Assembly (NCBI GenBank): GCA_964519955.1
Contig: CAZFLM010000024.1
Span: forward strand, 16,782-80,781
Direction of reading: 5' to 3'
DNA: 64,000 nucleotides
Source of the DNA: CAZFLM01 sp964519955
GTDB taxonomy: Bacteria; Armatimonadota; Chthonomonadetes; Chthonomonadales; CAJBBX01
The notes beneath the pieces are model-generated. The model was not told where the DNA came from and searched no databases. It was given only the letters and a program-made list of their open reading frames with translations. Positions 7,908-16,283 of this stretch are shown one piece after another; position 1 is the first letter of the stretch; the number at the start of each line of letters is the position of its first letter. A program made the position numbers and the translations under genes.

Positions 7908-9068
7908 TCACACCTCGTCAGGCGCTGCGGCACGGGTCCGGGGTGTCGCCGCTCCGCAGGACTGCCTGACCACGAGCCGTGTCGGCAAGAGAACGCGCCG
8001 AGGCGGGCCCGTGTAGCGCCGGGACATGCGGTCCACGAGCAGGTGGGCCGCGGTCTCGCCGATGGCGGCGAACGGTTGCTCTACGGTTGTCAGGGCGGGG
8101 GTGACGACCTCGGCCCAGCGGCTGTTGTCGAACCCGACGACGGCCAGCGTGTCGGGCACTGAGACCCCCAGGCGAGCGAGGGCCTGCATGAAGCGCACTG
8201 CGAGACGGTCGTTAACCGCGAACACGGCGGTTGGGGGATCTGCAAGGGCGAGCCAGGCTTCGGCGATGCCGTGGAGTGCAGCCCCGTCCGGAACGTGGGC
8301 GACCAGATCCGACAGATCATACGCACTACCGCACTCGCCCAGAGCCTCGCGGTAGCCCTGCAATCTTTCGGCGCACGTGGACGGCCCTGGAGCAGTGGAG
8401 AGGAACGCGATGCGCCGGTGGCCGAGCGACAGCAGGTGCTCGGTCATCCGCTGTGCGGCAGCCCGGTTGTCGACGCCAACAAAGTCGCAGGCGAGGCCCG
8501 GCAGTTCGCGGTCGATCTGGACCACGGGGGCGCCGCGTTGGGCGGCTTCGGCGAGGAGCGCCAAGTTGCTGGCGGTCGGTTCGGCGTAGATGACGATGCC
8601 CCCGATACCACGGTCGATGAGCTTCCGCAGGTGGTCGGCTTCGTTGAGGCTGCGTGTGCGCGTATCGATCGGCGTCTCGCACACGATGAGGTGATGGTCC
8701 GTCTCGGCCAGCGCCTGTTGGCATCCGCGGAACATGGCCGCCGACCCGTCGCCCGTCATGCGGTAGATGACGAGGGCGGCAAGCTTGAACCCATTCCGCT
8801 CGGGCCTGGGGGTGGCCGCCGCCGATGCCTGGGCTAGCACTCGCGTTCCGCGCCCCTGCTCCGGGCTGACGATGCCATCCTGGCGCAGCGTGTCGATCGC
8901 CTGGCGCACGCTCTGGCGGCTGACGCCGAACTCACGCGCCAGGTCACGCTCCGGCGGCAGGAACTCGTCGGCACGGTAGTACCCAGCGGATATGCGCTCG
9001 CAGATGGTCCGCCCAACGCGGACGTACGCAGGCAAGCGGGTGTTGTCGGTAGACGCGGGGGCATTCAC
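7908..9068 (-). CDS. GntR-type HTH with LacI-type ligand-binding domain, transcriptional repressor
   Basis: 386 residues from GTG 9068, which has AAAAGG 8 bases upstream. A GntR winged helix covers about 12-80 (ERDLAREFGVSRQSVRQAI, then GIVSPEQGRGTRVL). A LacI/periplasmic-binding-like domain covers about 95-370 (FKLAALVIYRM, LLSLGHRRIAFLS, AVFAVNDRLAVRFMQAL, VVGFDNSRWAEVVTPALTTV). This is the AraR-like architecture that responds to sugars or other small carbohydrates. An upstream ATG at 9146 and one at 9101 are excluded because a consensus promoter lies between or over them. The target is unknown; autoregulation or control of the adjacent prepilin-like gene is possible. Confidence 0.9.
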   Translation of the reverse strand: MNAPASTDNTRLPAYVRVGRTICERISAGYYRADEFLPPERDLAREFGVSRQSVRQAIDTLRQDGIVSPEQGRGTRVLAQASAAATPRPERNGFKLAALVIYRMTGDGSAAMFRGCQQALAETDHHLIVCETPIDTRTRSLNEADHLRKLIDRGIGGIVIYAEPTASNLALLAEAAQRGAPVVQIDRELPGLACDFVGVDNRAAAQRMTEHLLSLGHRRIAFLSTAPGPSTCAERLQGYREALGECGSAYDLSDLVAHVPDGAALHGIAEAWLALADPPTAVFAVNDRLAVRFMQALARLGVSVPDTLAVVGFDNSRWAEVVTPALTTVEQPFAAIGETAAHLLVDRMSRRYTGPPRRVLLPTRLVVRQSCGAATPRTRAAAPDEV

Positions 9069-9099
9069 GGGACGCACCTTTTGCGAACCTATCAGGCCC

Positions 9100-9128
9100 A
9101 TTATATGCCGGCGCCGGTGCGGTGTCAA
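9100..9128 (-). promoter_or_regulatory. Perfect sigma-70-type promoter for the GntR/LacI regulator
   Basis: On the minus strand, TTGACA (9123-9128), a 17-nt spacer and TATAAT (9100-9105). The spacer contains the GC palindrome CCGGCGCCGG, a possible operator. Transcription would start near 9093, which makes GTG 9068 the start codon. Confidence 0.85.
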
Positions 9129-9170
9129 GGACGAATGTTGAGGCATTGTTAGGGGAGCAGCCCGCCCGTC

Positions 9171-9662
9171 CTACGACCGGGTGTTGTCGCCCTCTGCCGC
9201 GGCCCGAAGCAGGTTTGCGCTGTCCTCGGCAGGGCGCAGCAGCACCTCGGCTGCCGTGTCCTCCGCAGGGCGCAGGAGGATGGCCGCGTCGCCTACGTCG
9301 GCCCGATCGTAGTAGCGAACGCCGGAGTTCACGTATCGAGGGAGGACGCCGCGGCCGGCCAGCTCCTGGGTGACGGCCGCCTCGTCCAAACCGGCGGCTT
9401 CGGCCAGCTCGGACACTGTCACGCAGCGCGCATCTGCCCGGTAGCGGAAGGACCTCCAGCGCACCATCCGCGCGAGCCAGAAGACCATCCACGCATGCCA
9501 GAGGCAGTCGGCGGCCTGCCGCAGGGTGTGCAGGCTGCCATCCGACACGTGGTAGTAGAGGGCCAGAGCCACGGCTACCGCAAGCGCCGCCCAGTCGTAC
9601 GTGCTCCCGGGTGGATCGTAGGCCATCGCGATGGCGGTGGTCGCGGGCCGCCGGTGGGCCAT
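9171..9662 (-). CDS. Small membrane protein with HTH-like domain and triple LLRPA tail (paralogue 2)
   Basis: 163 residues. ATG 9662 lies 2 bases after the miaB stop, with GGAG 5 bases upstream, so it is probably co-transcribed with miaB. The first hydrophobic helix is YDWAALAVAVALALYYHV; a second amphipathic/hydrophobic segment is WHAWMVFWLARMV. The soluble region VTVSELAEAAGLDEAAVTQE, then GVLPRYVNSGVRYYDRADVG, fits a helix-turn-helix plus wing. The tail carries LLRPAED, LLRPAED and LLRAAAE. It is clearly related to 5716-6219 in domain order and motifs although overall identity is low. I know of no described family for this arrangement. Confidence 0.75.
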   Translation of the reverse strand: MAHRRPATTAIAMAYDPPGSTYDWAALAVAVALALYYHVSDGSLHTLRQAADCLWHAWMVFWLARMVRWRSFRYRADARCVTVSELAEAAGLDEAAVTQELAGRGVLPRYVNSGVRYYDRADVGDAAILLRPAEDTAAEVLLRPAEDSANLLRAAAEGDNTRS

Positions 9663-9664
9663 GC

Positions 9665-11023
9665 CTACTCCGCCAGTTCCGCGTGGAAGCCCGTCAGCGC
9701 CCCCTCCGTGGTCCTGATGCGCGCCAGCCGGCCGATGAGGCGCGCGTCCCCGGGGAAGACGACCGTCTTGAAGGTGCGCGTGAGGCCCGTGAGGCGCGAG
9801 GGGTTCCGCTGGCTCTTGCCCTCCACCAGCACCTCCATCTCCCGGCCGACGAGCGCCCGGTTGATCTCGGCGGAGATGCGGTTCTGCGTCTCGATCAGCT
9901 CGTTGAGGCGGGCGACCTTGACGTCCTGGGGGATCTGGTCATCCATGGTCGCGGCGGGCGTGCCGGGGCGCGGTGAGTAGGCGAACATGAACGCCGCGTC
10001 GAAGCGCATCTCCTCGACGAAGCCCAGCGTGTTGCGGTACTGCTCGTCGGTCTCGCCGGGGAATCCCAGCATCAGGTCGGTGGTGATGGCGATGCCGGGT
10101 ATCGTGGTCCGCAGCTTGCCAACAATGGTACGGAATTGGTCCACGGTATATCCACGGTGCATGCGCCGCAGCAGCTCGTCGTCCGCGACCTGGACCGGGA
10201 GGTGGATGTGCTCGCACACCTTTGGCAGGCGCGCCATCGTCTCGATGAGGTCGTCCGTGAAGTCGCGCGGGTAGGGCGACGTGAAGCGGATGCGCTGCAG
10301 GCCGCGGATGGCGTCCACCTGCTCCAGCAGGCGGGCGAACGGGACGCGGCCCTCCGCCAGGTTCTTCCCGTAGGAGTTGACCGTCTGGCCGAGGAGGGTG
10401 ACCTCGCGCGTGCCACCGCGCGCGAGCGCCTCGATCTCGGCGACGACGTCCGCGGTGGGGCGGCTGCGCTCGCGGCCCCGGGTGTGCGGCACGATGCAGA
10501 ACGTGCAGAACTTGTCGCACCCGTACATGATGGGCACGTGCGCCTTGAGCCGCGCCGGCCGCGTCACGCTGCGCAGGGGGATGTCGGTGACGACGGAGCC
10601 CTTGCGCTCGGGCAGGTCGAGCAGCGCGATGGGCTTGCTGCCCCTCGGGCGCTCCCTCGCCTGGCGGATGAGGTCGGGGATGGCCGCCAGGTTGCCGGTG
10701 CCGACGATGAGGTCCACGTATGGCGCACGGCGGGCGATCTGGGCGCTCTCGACCTGCGCCATGCACCCGCACACCGCGATGATCATCTCGGGGCGCTGCT
10801 GCTTGGCCTCGCGCAGCTCGCCGAGCTTACTGTAGACCTTCTGCTCCGGCTTGGCCCGCACCGAGCAGGTGTTCAGCAGCACCACGTCGGCGTCGAACGG
10901 GTCCGCGACGGACTGATACCCCATCTGCTCCAGGAACAGGCCGATCTGCTCGGAATCCTCGTCGTTCATCTGGCAGCCCCACGTCAGCACGTGGTACCCG
11001 CCGATCGTCTCCACCGTGTCCAA
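9665..11023 (-). CDS. miaB: tRNA-2-methylthio-N6-dimethylallyladenosine synthase MiaB
   Basis: A 452-residue radical-SAM methylthiotransferase that converts i6A37 to ms2i6A37 in tRNAs reading UNN codons. The N-terminal UPF0004 domain has its three cluster cysteines (TWGCQMN, LLNTCSVR, VCGCMAQ). The radical-SAM motif YGCDKFCTFC is near residues 155-165. A C-terminal TRAM domain begins near VGREMEVLVEGKS. The start is TTG 11023 with GAGGGGG upstream; a GTG three codons later is an alternative. The first codons abut a repeat-rich stretch. Confidence 0.95.
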   Translation of the reverse strand: MDTVETIGGYHVLTWGCQMNDEDSEQIGLFLEQMGYQSVADPFDADVVLLNTCSVRAKPEQKVYSKLGELREAKQQRPEMIIAVCGCMAQVESAQIARRAPYVDLIVGTGNLAAIPDLIRQARERPRGSKPIALLDLPERKGSVVTDIPLRSVTRPARLKAHVPIMYGCDKFCTFCIVPHTRGRERSRPTADVVAEIEALARGGTREVTLLGQTVNSYGKNLAEGRVPFARLLEQVDAIRGLQRIRFTSPYPRDFTDDLIETMARLPKVCEHIHLPVQVADDELLRRMHRGYTVDQFRTIVGKLRTTIPGIAITTDLMLGFPGETDEQYRNTLGFVEEMRFDAAFMFAYSPRPGTPAATMDDQIPQDVKVARLNELIETQNRISAEINRALVGREMEVLVEGKSQRNPSRLTGLTRTFKTVVFPGDARLIGRLARIRTTEGALTGFHAELAE

Positions 11024-11039
11024 CCCAACCCCCTCGAAG

Positions 11040-11464
11040 CCGCGCGTTCGCTACCATTCTACCGTGTGCGCGGATGGAACCGCAGATCAGCGCGGACCAC
11101 GTCAATGGCCTGGAACCACAGATGAACACGGACGAGCGGGGATGACGGAGGGATGGGGAACGCAGATGCACGCAGATCANNNNNNNNNNNNNNNNNNNNN
11201 NNNNNNNNNNNNNNNNNNNNNNNNNNNNNNNNNNNNNNNNNNNNNNNNNNNNNNNNNNNNNNNNNNNNNNNNNNNNNNNCGCAGGTCGACGCAGATCACG
11301 TCAAGGGCCTGGAACCACAGATGTACACGGACGAACGGGGATGACGGCGGGATGGATGATATCGGTGGTAGGCGTCAGCCCGCAATCTGCGTCAATCGGC
11401 GTTCATCTGCGGTTAGGTCTTCATCCCGCCTGTATCGGTGTTCATCTGTGGTTGCGGTTAGGCC
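11040..11464. repeat. Dispersed 'CCACAGATGAACACGGA'-type repeats around a scaffold gap
   Basis: The 441-base intergenic stretch is filled with degenerate direct and inverted copies of a short unit (GGAACCACAGATGAACACGG, CGCAGATGCACGCAGATCA, GTTCATCTGTGGTTGCGGTT). It also holds GGGGATGACGGCGGGATG, which recurs at 31926. The unit is seen again at 31850-32100 and 36731-36820. No gene is visible here. The true length is unknown because of the N run. Confidence 0.8.
11180..11279. other. Assembly gap (100 N)
   Basis: Exactly 100 undetermined bases, the conventional scaffold-gap length, within the dispersed repeat. The real distance and content here are unknown. Confidence 0.98.
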
Positions 11465-13507
11465 CTACGGCCACGGGAAGAACGGCGTTGGCATGGAGCG
11501 GTCCCAGAGGGCCGGGAGGGTGAAGAGGACGGCCATGGTGAACTCGCCCAGCACCATGCCGAGGAAGAACGGGCGGGCCTTGGCGTAGAGGCGCATGCCG
11601 CCGTAGCGGAGGAGGAGCACCTTCAGCAGCCAGGCGATGAAGCAGGGGAACCAGAAGACCATCATCGTCCAGGTGCCGCAGAGCGCGTACCCGAGCGGGT
11701 GGATGGGGAACCACGGTACGCGCGAGCGCAAGACCACGATGCCGAGGGTCAGAACGACGCCGATGAGGAAGTTCATCTTGGCGATCCAGGGTAGCGGCGG
11801 GCGCGCGCTATTCAGGACCGTTGCGGCGTCGTTGAAGGCCCAGACCGGGTTGCCCTGGTAGACGTAGTAGTACATCGACACGCCGCCGATCTTGTAGGGC
11901 AGCAGGATGTGGAAGTAGCCCGACACCCCGAGCGCCACGACCAGCGCGATCGCGAAGACGGCCAGCAGCGACCGGCGCTTCACGCGCACCCCGTCCGCGA
12001 ACTTCATGCCATCGAGGAAGCCTGTCAGGATGAGGCCGCGCTGGTCGCGCATCCAGAGGGCGTCCAGGAACGCGAGACTGGTGATGTTGGTGCTGCCGAG
12101 CGTGCGCACGTCGCCGAGCATGCGGTACACGTCGATCGGCCGGAACGAGGTCTCGGTCATCAGCATGCCGGACTCGCACGTGCTGCGCGCCATGACGAGC
12201 GCGACCACGAAGAGCAGCAGCACCAGCTCCATCAGCGCGAGCCAGTAGCTCATGCCGAGGATGGTGAGCCAGGCGGCAGAGAGCAGCACGCAGGCAATGA
12301 GCCCCCAGAAGGCGAGGCGGTAGGGGAGGACCTCCTCGCTTCCGCGGTCCTCCGCGGAGAGCCCCGGCGCCGAGGACCAGCGGGTCTGCGTGGCGGCTCG
12401 CCAGATGCGGGCCAGGTGCGGGCGCGCGGCATAGATCATGTAGCCCACCATCACCATGTAGCAGCCGATGATCTGGTAGCCGATGTACACTTTGCACCCG
12501 TACATCGGCATGACCTCGGGCTCGTAGCCCATCGAGGCCGAGATGCCGTCCGCAACGATGGTGAGGAGGAACAGGAACCAGAGCGAGAAGAGCAGGTCCG
12601 TGGCAAGCAGGTAGAAGAAGCCCACCGCCGCGAAGGACAGGTAGATGTGGAAGAAGCCGACGTTGTTCCAGGGCGGCTGCACGAGGAGTTGGTTCAGGTT
12701 GACGTCGGTGACGACCTCCGGCACGCTCGGGTACCACTGGTGCAGGCCGTTGAACCCGAACAGGAGCGCCGGCAGCGAGAAGCCGAGCCACGTCATGCGG
12801 TTGCGCAGGAAGCTGCCGCCGGACGCCTCGCGTGCCGCGCTGGTGTCGGTGCGGATCATCTCGAGCGGGAGCTGCACCAGTGGGTAGGCGAGCTTCTCGC
12901 TGTCGACCCACTGCCGCCGCAGGATGACGGCCAGGCAGAGGTAGGCGGCGAACATGAGCGCGACGAAGACGCCCCACGCCAGCAGCGGAGTGACCCAGAG
13001 CTGCCACGGGATGTGCGCGCCGGGCGGCAGGGAGTCGAAGAACGCGGCCGTTACCGGCTGCTTGGCCTCGCCGGACGGAACCCAGGGCACGGCCCAGCCC
13101 GGGATGGACTTGAAGAACAGCACGGCCCAGTTGTTGGCGGCGTTGGCGTAGTAGTTGGGCACGCACAGCAGCGGGATGAGCTTCTCGAGCAGGCCGCGGG
13201 AAGACACCATCGAGGCCATCAGCATCATGAGGTAGATGGTGAAGATCTCGTGGGGGCGCAGGCCGAGGCGGGGCGAGAGTCGCTTGAGGGCTGCCTGAGC
13301 GGCGAGGATGAGCACCAGCATGCCCACGACGACCGGCGGGAGCTGCAGGAAGCCGATCATGATCTTCCCGACGACCAGCTCCGCCACGCACACGACGCCG
13401 CAGGTGATGGCCACGCAGACGAGCCCGACCGCAAGCGCGCGCCAGGAGAGCGCGGACACGCGCGGGCCTTCATCGCGACGCTGCGACCGATCGGGTGCTG
13501 CGATCAT
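11465..13507 (-). CDS. Large polytopic membrane protein, DUF6785/DUF6784-like
   Basis: About 680 residues with some 14-16 hydrophobic segments. Several motifs recall the DUF6785 (N-terminal) and DUF6784 (C-terminal) proteins found in Armatimonadota, Verrucomicrobiota and Planctomycetota: GLRPHEIFTIYLMMLMASMV, LEKLIPLLCVPNYYANAANNW, QWVDSEKLAYPLVQLPLEM and a Met/Trp-rich C-terminus. Their substrate is unknown; they resemble oligopeptide-transporter-like carriers. ATG 13507 is chosen; a TTG 19 codons upstream is possible. Neither has a clear ribosome site. It stands alone on the minus strand, between a repeat region and the PEP-CTERM gene. Confidence 0.75.
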   Translation of the reverse strand: MIAAPDRSQRRDEGPRVSALSWRALAVGLVCVAITCGVVCVAELVVGKIMIGFLQLPPVVVGMLVLILAAQAALKRLSPRLGLRPHEIFTIYLMMLMASMVSSRGLLEKLIPLLCVPNYYANAANNWAVLFFKSIPGWAVPWVPSGEAKQPVTAAFFDSLPPGAHIPWQLWVTPLLAWGVFVALMFAAYLCLAVILRRQWVDSEKLAYPLVQLPLEMIRTDTSAAREASGGSFLRNRMTWLGFSLPALLFGFNGLHQWYPSVPEVVTDVNLNQLLVQPPWNNVGFFHIYLSFAAVGFFYLLATDLLFSLWFLFLLTIVADGISASMGYEPEVMPMYGCKVYIGYQIIGCYMVMVGYMIYAARPHLARIWRAATQTRWSSAPGLSAEDRGSEEVLPYRLAFWGLIACVLLSAAWLTILGMSYWLALMELVLLLFVVALVMARSTCESGMLMTETSFRPIDVYRMLGDVRTLGSTNITSLAFLDALWMRDQRGLILTGFLDGMKFADGVRVKRRSLLAVFAIALVVALGVSGYFHILLPYKIGGVSMYYYVYQGNPVWAFNDAATVLNSARPPLPWIAKMNFLIGVVLTLGIVVLRSRVPWFPIHPLGYALCGTWTMMVFWFPCFIAWLLKVLLLRYGGMRLYAKARPFFLGMVLGEFTMAVLFTLPALWDRSMPTPFFPWP

Positions 13508-13793
13508 GGCTGCCCATCCGACGACGAGCCAATACGACCGAAGAGGGAGAACCCTTACAGACAAGCGATCGAGGACACTGCTGCATTCACCGCGGGGCGC
13601 CCGGTTTCCTGCTGTATTGCGCGTCCGCCTGCTGCACAGCTATGGACAGGGAGACGCGCCAGGTTCCCGCCCGGTTCCGCGCGAGTTGCGGTGTAACGCA
13701 ACGGTAGTGGGTGTGCGTCTGAAGGGTGGGCTACCGGCGCCCGCTGCCTCTGTGCGCGGCCAACGAGCCTGCTGGTTCGGGCACCACACAAGA
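13508..13793. other. Intergenic region without recognisable gene
   Basis: Between the DUF6785-like gene and the terminator of the PEP-CTERM gene. It contains stop codons in all convincing frames and no clear promoter or RNA structure that I can support. It presumably carries the promoter of the membrane protein gene. Confidence 0.5.
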
Positions 13794-13829
13794 TGAAGGC
13801 AGACAGGGCTGGCGCCCTGCCTGCCTTCA
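13794..13829 (-). terminator. Intrinsic terminator of the PEP-CTERM gene
   Basis: A 16-bp stem with one mismatch, TGAAGGCAGACAGGGC / GCCCTGCCTGCCTTCA, and a 4-nt loop. On the minus strand it is followed by TCTTGTGT. It lies 20 bases past the stop codon. Confidence 0.75.
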
Positions 13830-13848
13830 CGGCTTGCCCGGATGAGTG

Positions 13849-14556
13849 CTAGCGGGTACGGCGGCGCAGAACGAGGAGGCCGCCGGAGATGGACAGCCCC
13901 ACGAGCAGCGCGAGCGAGCCCGGCTCCGGGACCTGACCCACGACGAAGTGCACATCGTCGACACCGTCGATGTCGCCCTCGGCGTGTATGGTCACCGATG
14001 AGATGGCCTTGCCGGCGTCCGTGAAACCGATGTACGTGATCCCGCTGCTGATCCCTGGGATAGCGATCGTCTGCGAGGTCCCATCGGAGAACGTGACCGT
14101 CTCGCCGGCCATCTGCACGCCGGAGATGTAGCACCCAAACGCCATGATCGGATCAGCGAACGTGAAGGTCGCGCTGCCGCCGAAGAGGGATAGGAAGTAC
14201 TGGCCCCCAGCGGTCGTGTTGTAGCCGTACAGCCCGTCCGGCGTTCCGATGGCGGCGTTCTGGATCGTCTGCGCGGAGCCATAGAAGTCCGAGCCGGTCA
14301 CGGTGACGCCAGCCACCGGGTTCAGACTCGTGAAACCGCCGACCGGGCAGTTCTCGAAGTCGATAACCTGGATAGCGCCGAGTGCGCCGGCTGCCGCATC
14401 GAACGCCGCCTCCGTTGCCACCGAGTTCGGCCTGGGATCGGTCGAGCCGGCCCCGGTGTCGAAGCCAACAAACGTTGCGAGCTGTGCGTGGGCCGGGATG
14501 GTCATCAGGAGGAGGGCGGTCACGCAGAGGACGCGTCTTGCACAGAACATGTTCAT
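13849..14556 (-). CDS. PEP-CTERM sorting-domain exported protein
   Basis: 235 residues. ATG 14556 has AGGAG 9 bases upstream. A Sec signal peptide (ARRVLCVTALLLMTIPAHA) ends near residue 24. The mature part is a beta-rich Gly/Thr/Phe-rich domain with a DFENCPVGGFTSL motif typical of PEP-CTERM cargo proteins. The C-terminus has the full tripartite sorting signal: VPEPGSLALL, a hydrophobic helix (VGLSISGGLLVL) and RRRTR. Processing by an exosortase and display in the extracellular or surface matrix is expected; no exosortase gene is in the window. Confidence 0.92.
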   Translation of the reverse strand: MNMFCARRVLCVTALLLMTIPAHAQLATFVGFDTGAGSTDPRPNSVATEAAFDAAAGALGAIQVIDFENCPVGGFTSLNPVAGVTVTGSDFYGSAQTIQNAAIGTPDGLYGYNTTAGGQYFLSLFGGSATFTFADPIMAFGCYISGVQMAGETVTFSDGTSQTIAIPGISSGITYIGFTDAGKAISSVTIHAEGDIDGVDDVHFVVGQVPEPGSLALLVGLSISGGLLVLRRRTR

Positions 14557-14674
14557 AGCAGGCGTCTCCTATCGTGGTTCATTCGGTCGATGCATCCGGT
14601 CGGAGCGGGCATCCTAGCAATGGGCGGTTGCAGGATGCGTGCCAGGGAGACGCCTGGCCGGCAAGGAGTGGGTC

Positions 14675-15859
14675 ATGGCGATGTGGCGTGGGGTTATGCT
14701 CCTGGTGGCTGTCTTTGCGGTGCTCGGCGTGTATGCCGGGGCGCAGGTGGCGCCGGGGGTGGGCGAGAAGCGGGTGAGCATCGCCGTGGAGCACGCGGAC
14801 CTGCGCGAGGCGCTGCGGCGGATCGCCGGGCAGGCCGGCGCCCAGGTCCGCGTGGCGCCGGACGTGAAGGCGCGCGTGACCGCCGAGCTGCACGACGTGC
14901 TGTTCGAGGTGGCGCTCGAGAACCTGCTGCGGTCGGCTGAGACGTGGCAGGCGCTCGCGTACTACAAGAAGGACGGCGTCTACCTGGTGGAGGTCAAGCA
15001 CCTCCAGCGTCCAGAGGTCCGCGCGCGCGTGTACCTGGGTGCACGCGCCGAGACCGGCTCCGTGATCGTCGGAGCGGACCGCTACCGGCTGCCGGACCAG
15101 TTGGTGTTGGATCGGCCGGCGGGCCGCATCGTCGCCGTGGGTGCCCTGGTCGATGACACGCCGGGCCGCGAGGGCTACGTGGCCGCCTGGGGCATGCGAG
15201 GCCAGTCGCTCGGCCAGTGGGAGTTCCGCGGTTCCATCCGGGTGGCGACGCCGCTGTACCGGCGTGCCGGGCGGCTCAGCGCGTTCTGCGACAAGCTTGT
15301 GCGCACGAGGGGCGAACTGGCCGACTACGAGTGGTACCTGATGACGGTTCCGCTCGGCCGCACGGAGGGACTGCGCGTCGTCCAGACGCCCGACACGCCG
15401 CCAACTCTCACGCCCGCCCAGACGCGCCTCGACCAGCGGCTCCGCAAGATGGCGGAACAGGTGGGATGGGTACCGGCCACGTGGAGCCAGGCGGGCAGCG
15501 ACGCGGCGCGCGAGCGGCTCACGGTGCATCCCGGCAACGTGGCGAACCGCATCGCGATGAACTCCGACCTGTCCGTGGTGGTGTTCGCGCACGACGTGAT
15601 CGATGTCGGGGAGTGCATCGCCGTACGCCAGGCAGGCGGGCGGTACAAGGCCATTCCGCTGGCGCCGCTGCTGAGCAAGGCCGCGAGGGGCGACGTGGAC
15701 CTGTACTCCGTGTGCGCCGAGAGGGATCGGGTTGCTGTCGGCCTGTACGCGGGCGAGGCGCGCAAGCCCCTCGTCGTCTGCCTCCGCGTGACGAAGGCGG
15801 GCGCGAAGGTGGTGGCGGTGAAGCAGGGCCTGCTGGCCTCGCCGGTCGTGGAGCTGTAG
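14675..15859 (+). CDS. Exported STN-domain protein
   Basis: 394 residues. ATG 14675 has a perfect AAGGAG 6 bases upstream. A signal peptide (MWRGVMLLVAVFAVLGVYAGAQ) precedes an STN (secretin/TonB short N-terminal) domain at about 30-105: VSIAVEHADLREALRRIAGQ, VTAELHDVLFEVALENLLR and a YYKKDGVYLVEV end. The remaining ~290 residues are mixed alpha/beta with no secretin pore or TonB barrel, so this is a stand-alone STN protein, probably periplasmic. It converges with the toxin gene only 15 bases away. The partner is unknown. Confidence 0.7.
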   Translation: MAMWRGVMLLVAVFAVLGVYAGAQVAPGVGEKRVSIAVEHADLREALRRIAGQAGAQVRVAPDVKARVTAELHDVLFEVALENLLRSAETWQALAYYKKDGVYLVEVKHLQRPEVRARVYLGARAETGSVIVGADRYRLPDQLVLDRPAGRIVAVGALVDDTPGREGYVAAWGMRGQSLGQWEFRGSIRVATPLYRRAGRLSAFCDKLVRTRGELADYEWYLMTVPLGRTEGLRVVQTPDTPPTLTPAQTRLDQRLRKMAEQVGWVPATWSQAGSDAARERLTVHPGNVANRIAMNSDLSVVVFAHDVIDVGECIAVRQAGGRYKAIPLAPLLSKAARGDVDLYSVCAERDRVAVGLYAGEARKPLVVCLRVTKAGAKVVAVKQGLLASPVVEL

Positions 15860-15874
15860 AGGGCGAGGTGTGGC

Positions 15875-16277
15875 CTAGGTGTGTGGGAGCAGGAGACGTG
15901 TGAAACCCTCCTGCTCGAAGTGGTGGTCAGTCGTGAGTGCGTCGGCGACGCCCCTCTCGCGCATGAGCAGGAAGCTGACTGCGTCACAGAGGGAGTAGTC
16001 CTTGTCGGGGCGGGCGACGAGCAACGATAGGGCTCTGGCGTGAAGTGCGGCGTCGATCCAGACGAGTTCGACGTGGGGGTGTTCACTGAGTGCGCGCACA
16101 AGCTCGATGGCTCTCGCTCTGTGGAGACGCCGAGCTGTCACGAGTGCCAGGTACTCGGCCAGCACGTAGTTGTGCGTGATCCAGGCTAGGGGCCGATCGG
16201 ACTGCGGCAAGGGCCTCGGCGTGGCGAGGCTCGGTCGCGTACTGGTACACGAGGAGCCCTGACGTATCGAGCAGCAT
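15875..16277 (-). pseudogene. VapC-like PIN-domain toxin, frameshifted
   Basis: The N-terminal frame from ATG 16277 reads MLLDTSGLLVYQYATEPRHA, with the first PIN Asp. The rest of the PIN domain continues in the next frame from about 16200: ITHNYVLAEYLALVTARRL, then DKDYSLCDAVSFLLMRERG and ALTTDHHFEQEGF, with the other acidic residues. One extra base near 16185-16195 explains the break. The junction contains 18 bases identical to the end of a CTAG-bounded repeat element found at 62548. A sequencing error cannot be excluded. The gene starts 6 bases after the antitoxin stop, the normal layout of a vapBC operon. Confidence 0.8.
16172..16189. repeat. Fragment of the CTAG element inside the broken toxin gene
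   Basis: The reverse complement, CTAGCCTGGATCACGCAC, is identical over 18 bases to 62548-62565 and nearly identical to copies A and E. It coincides with the frame change of the PIN-domain gene. Confidence 0.55.
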
Positions 16278-16283
16278 CGGTCC

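Noticed and set aside
9069..9146. Longer GntR/LacI start at ATG 9146
   Set aside because: It lies upstream of the consensus promoter and has no ribosome-binding site.
12000..13700. Long plus-strand frame opposite the DUF6785-like gene
   Set aside because: The charged, Glu/His-rich translation has no domain; it is a shadow of the membrane-protein frame, as are similar frames at 17276-19405, 22393-24483 and 45382-47589.
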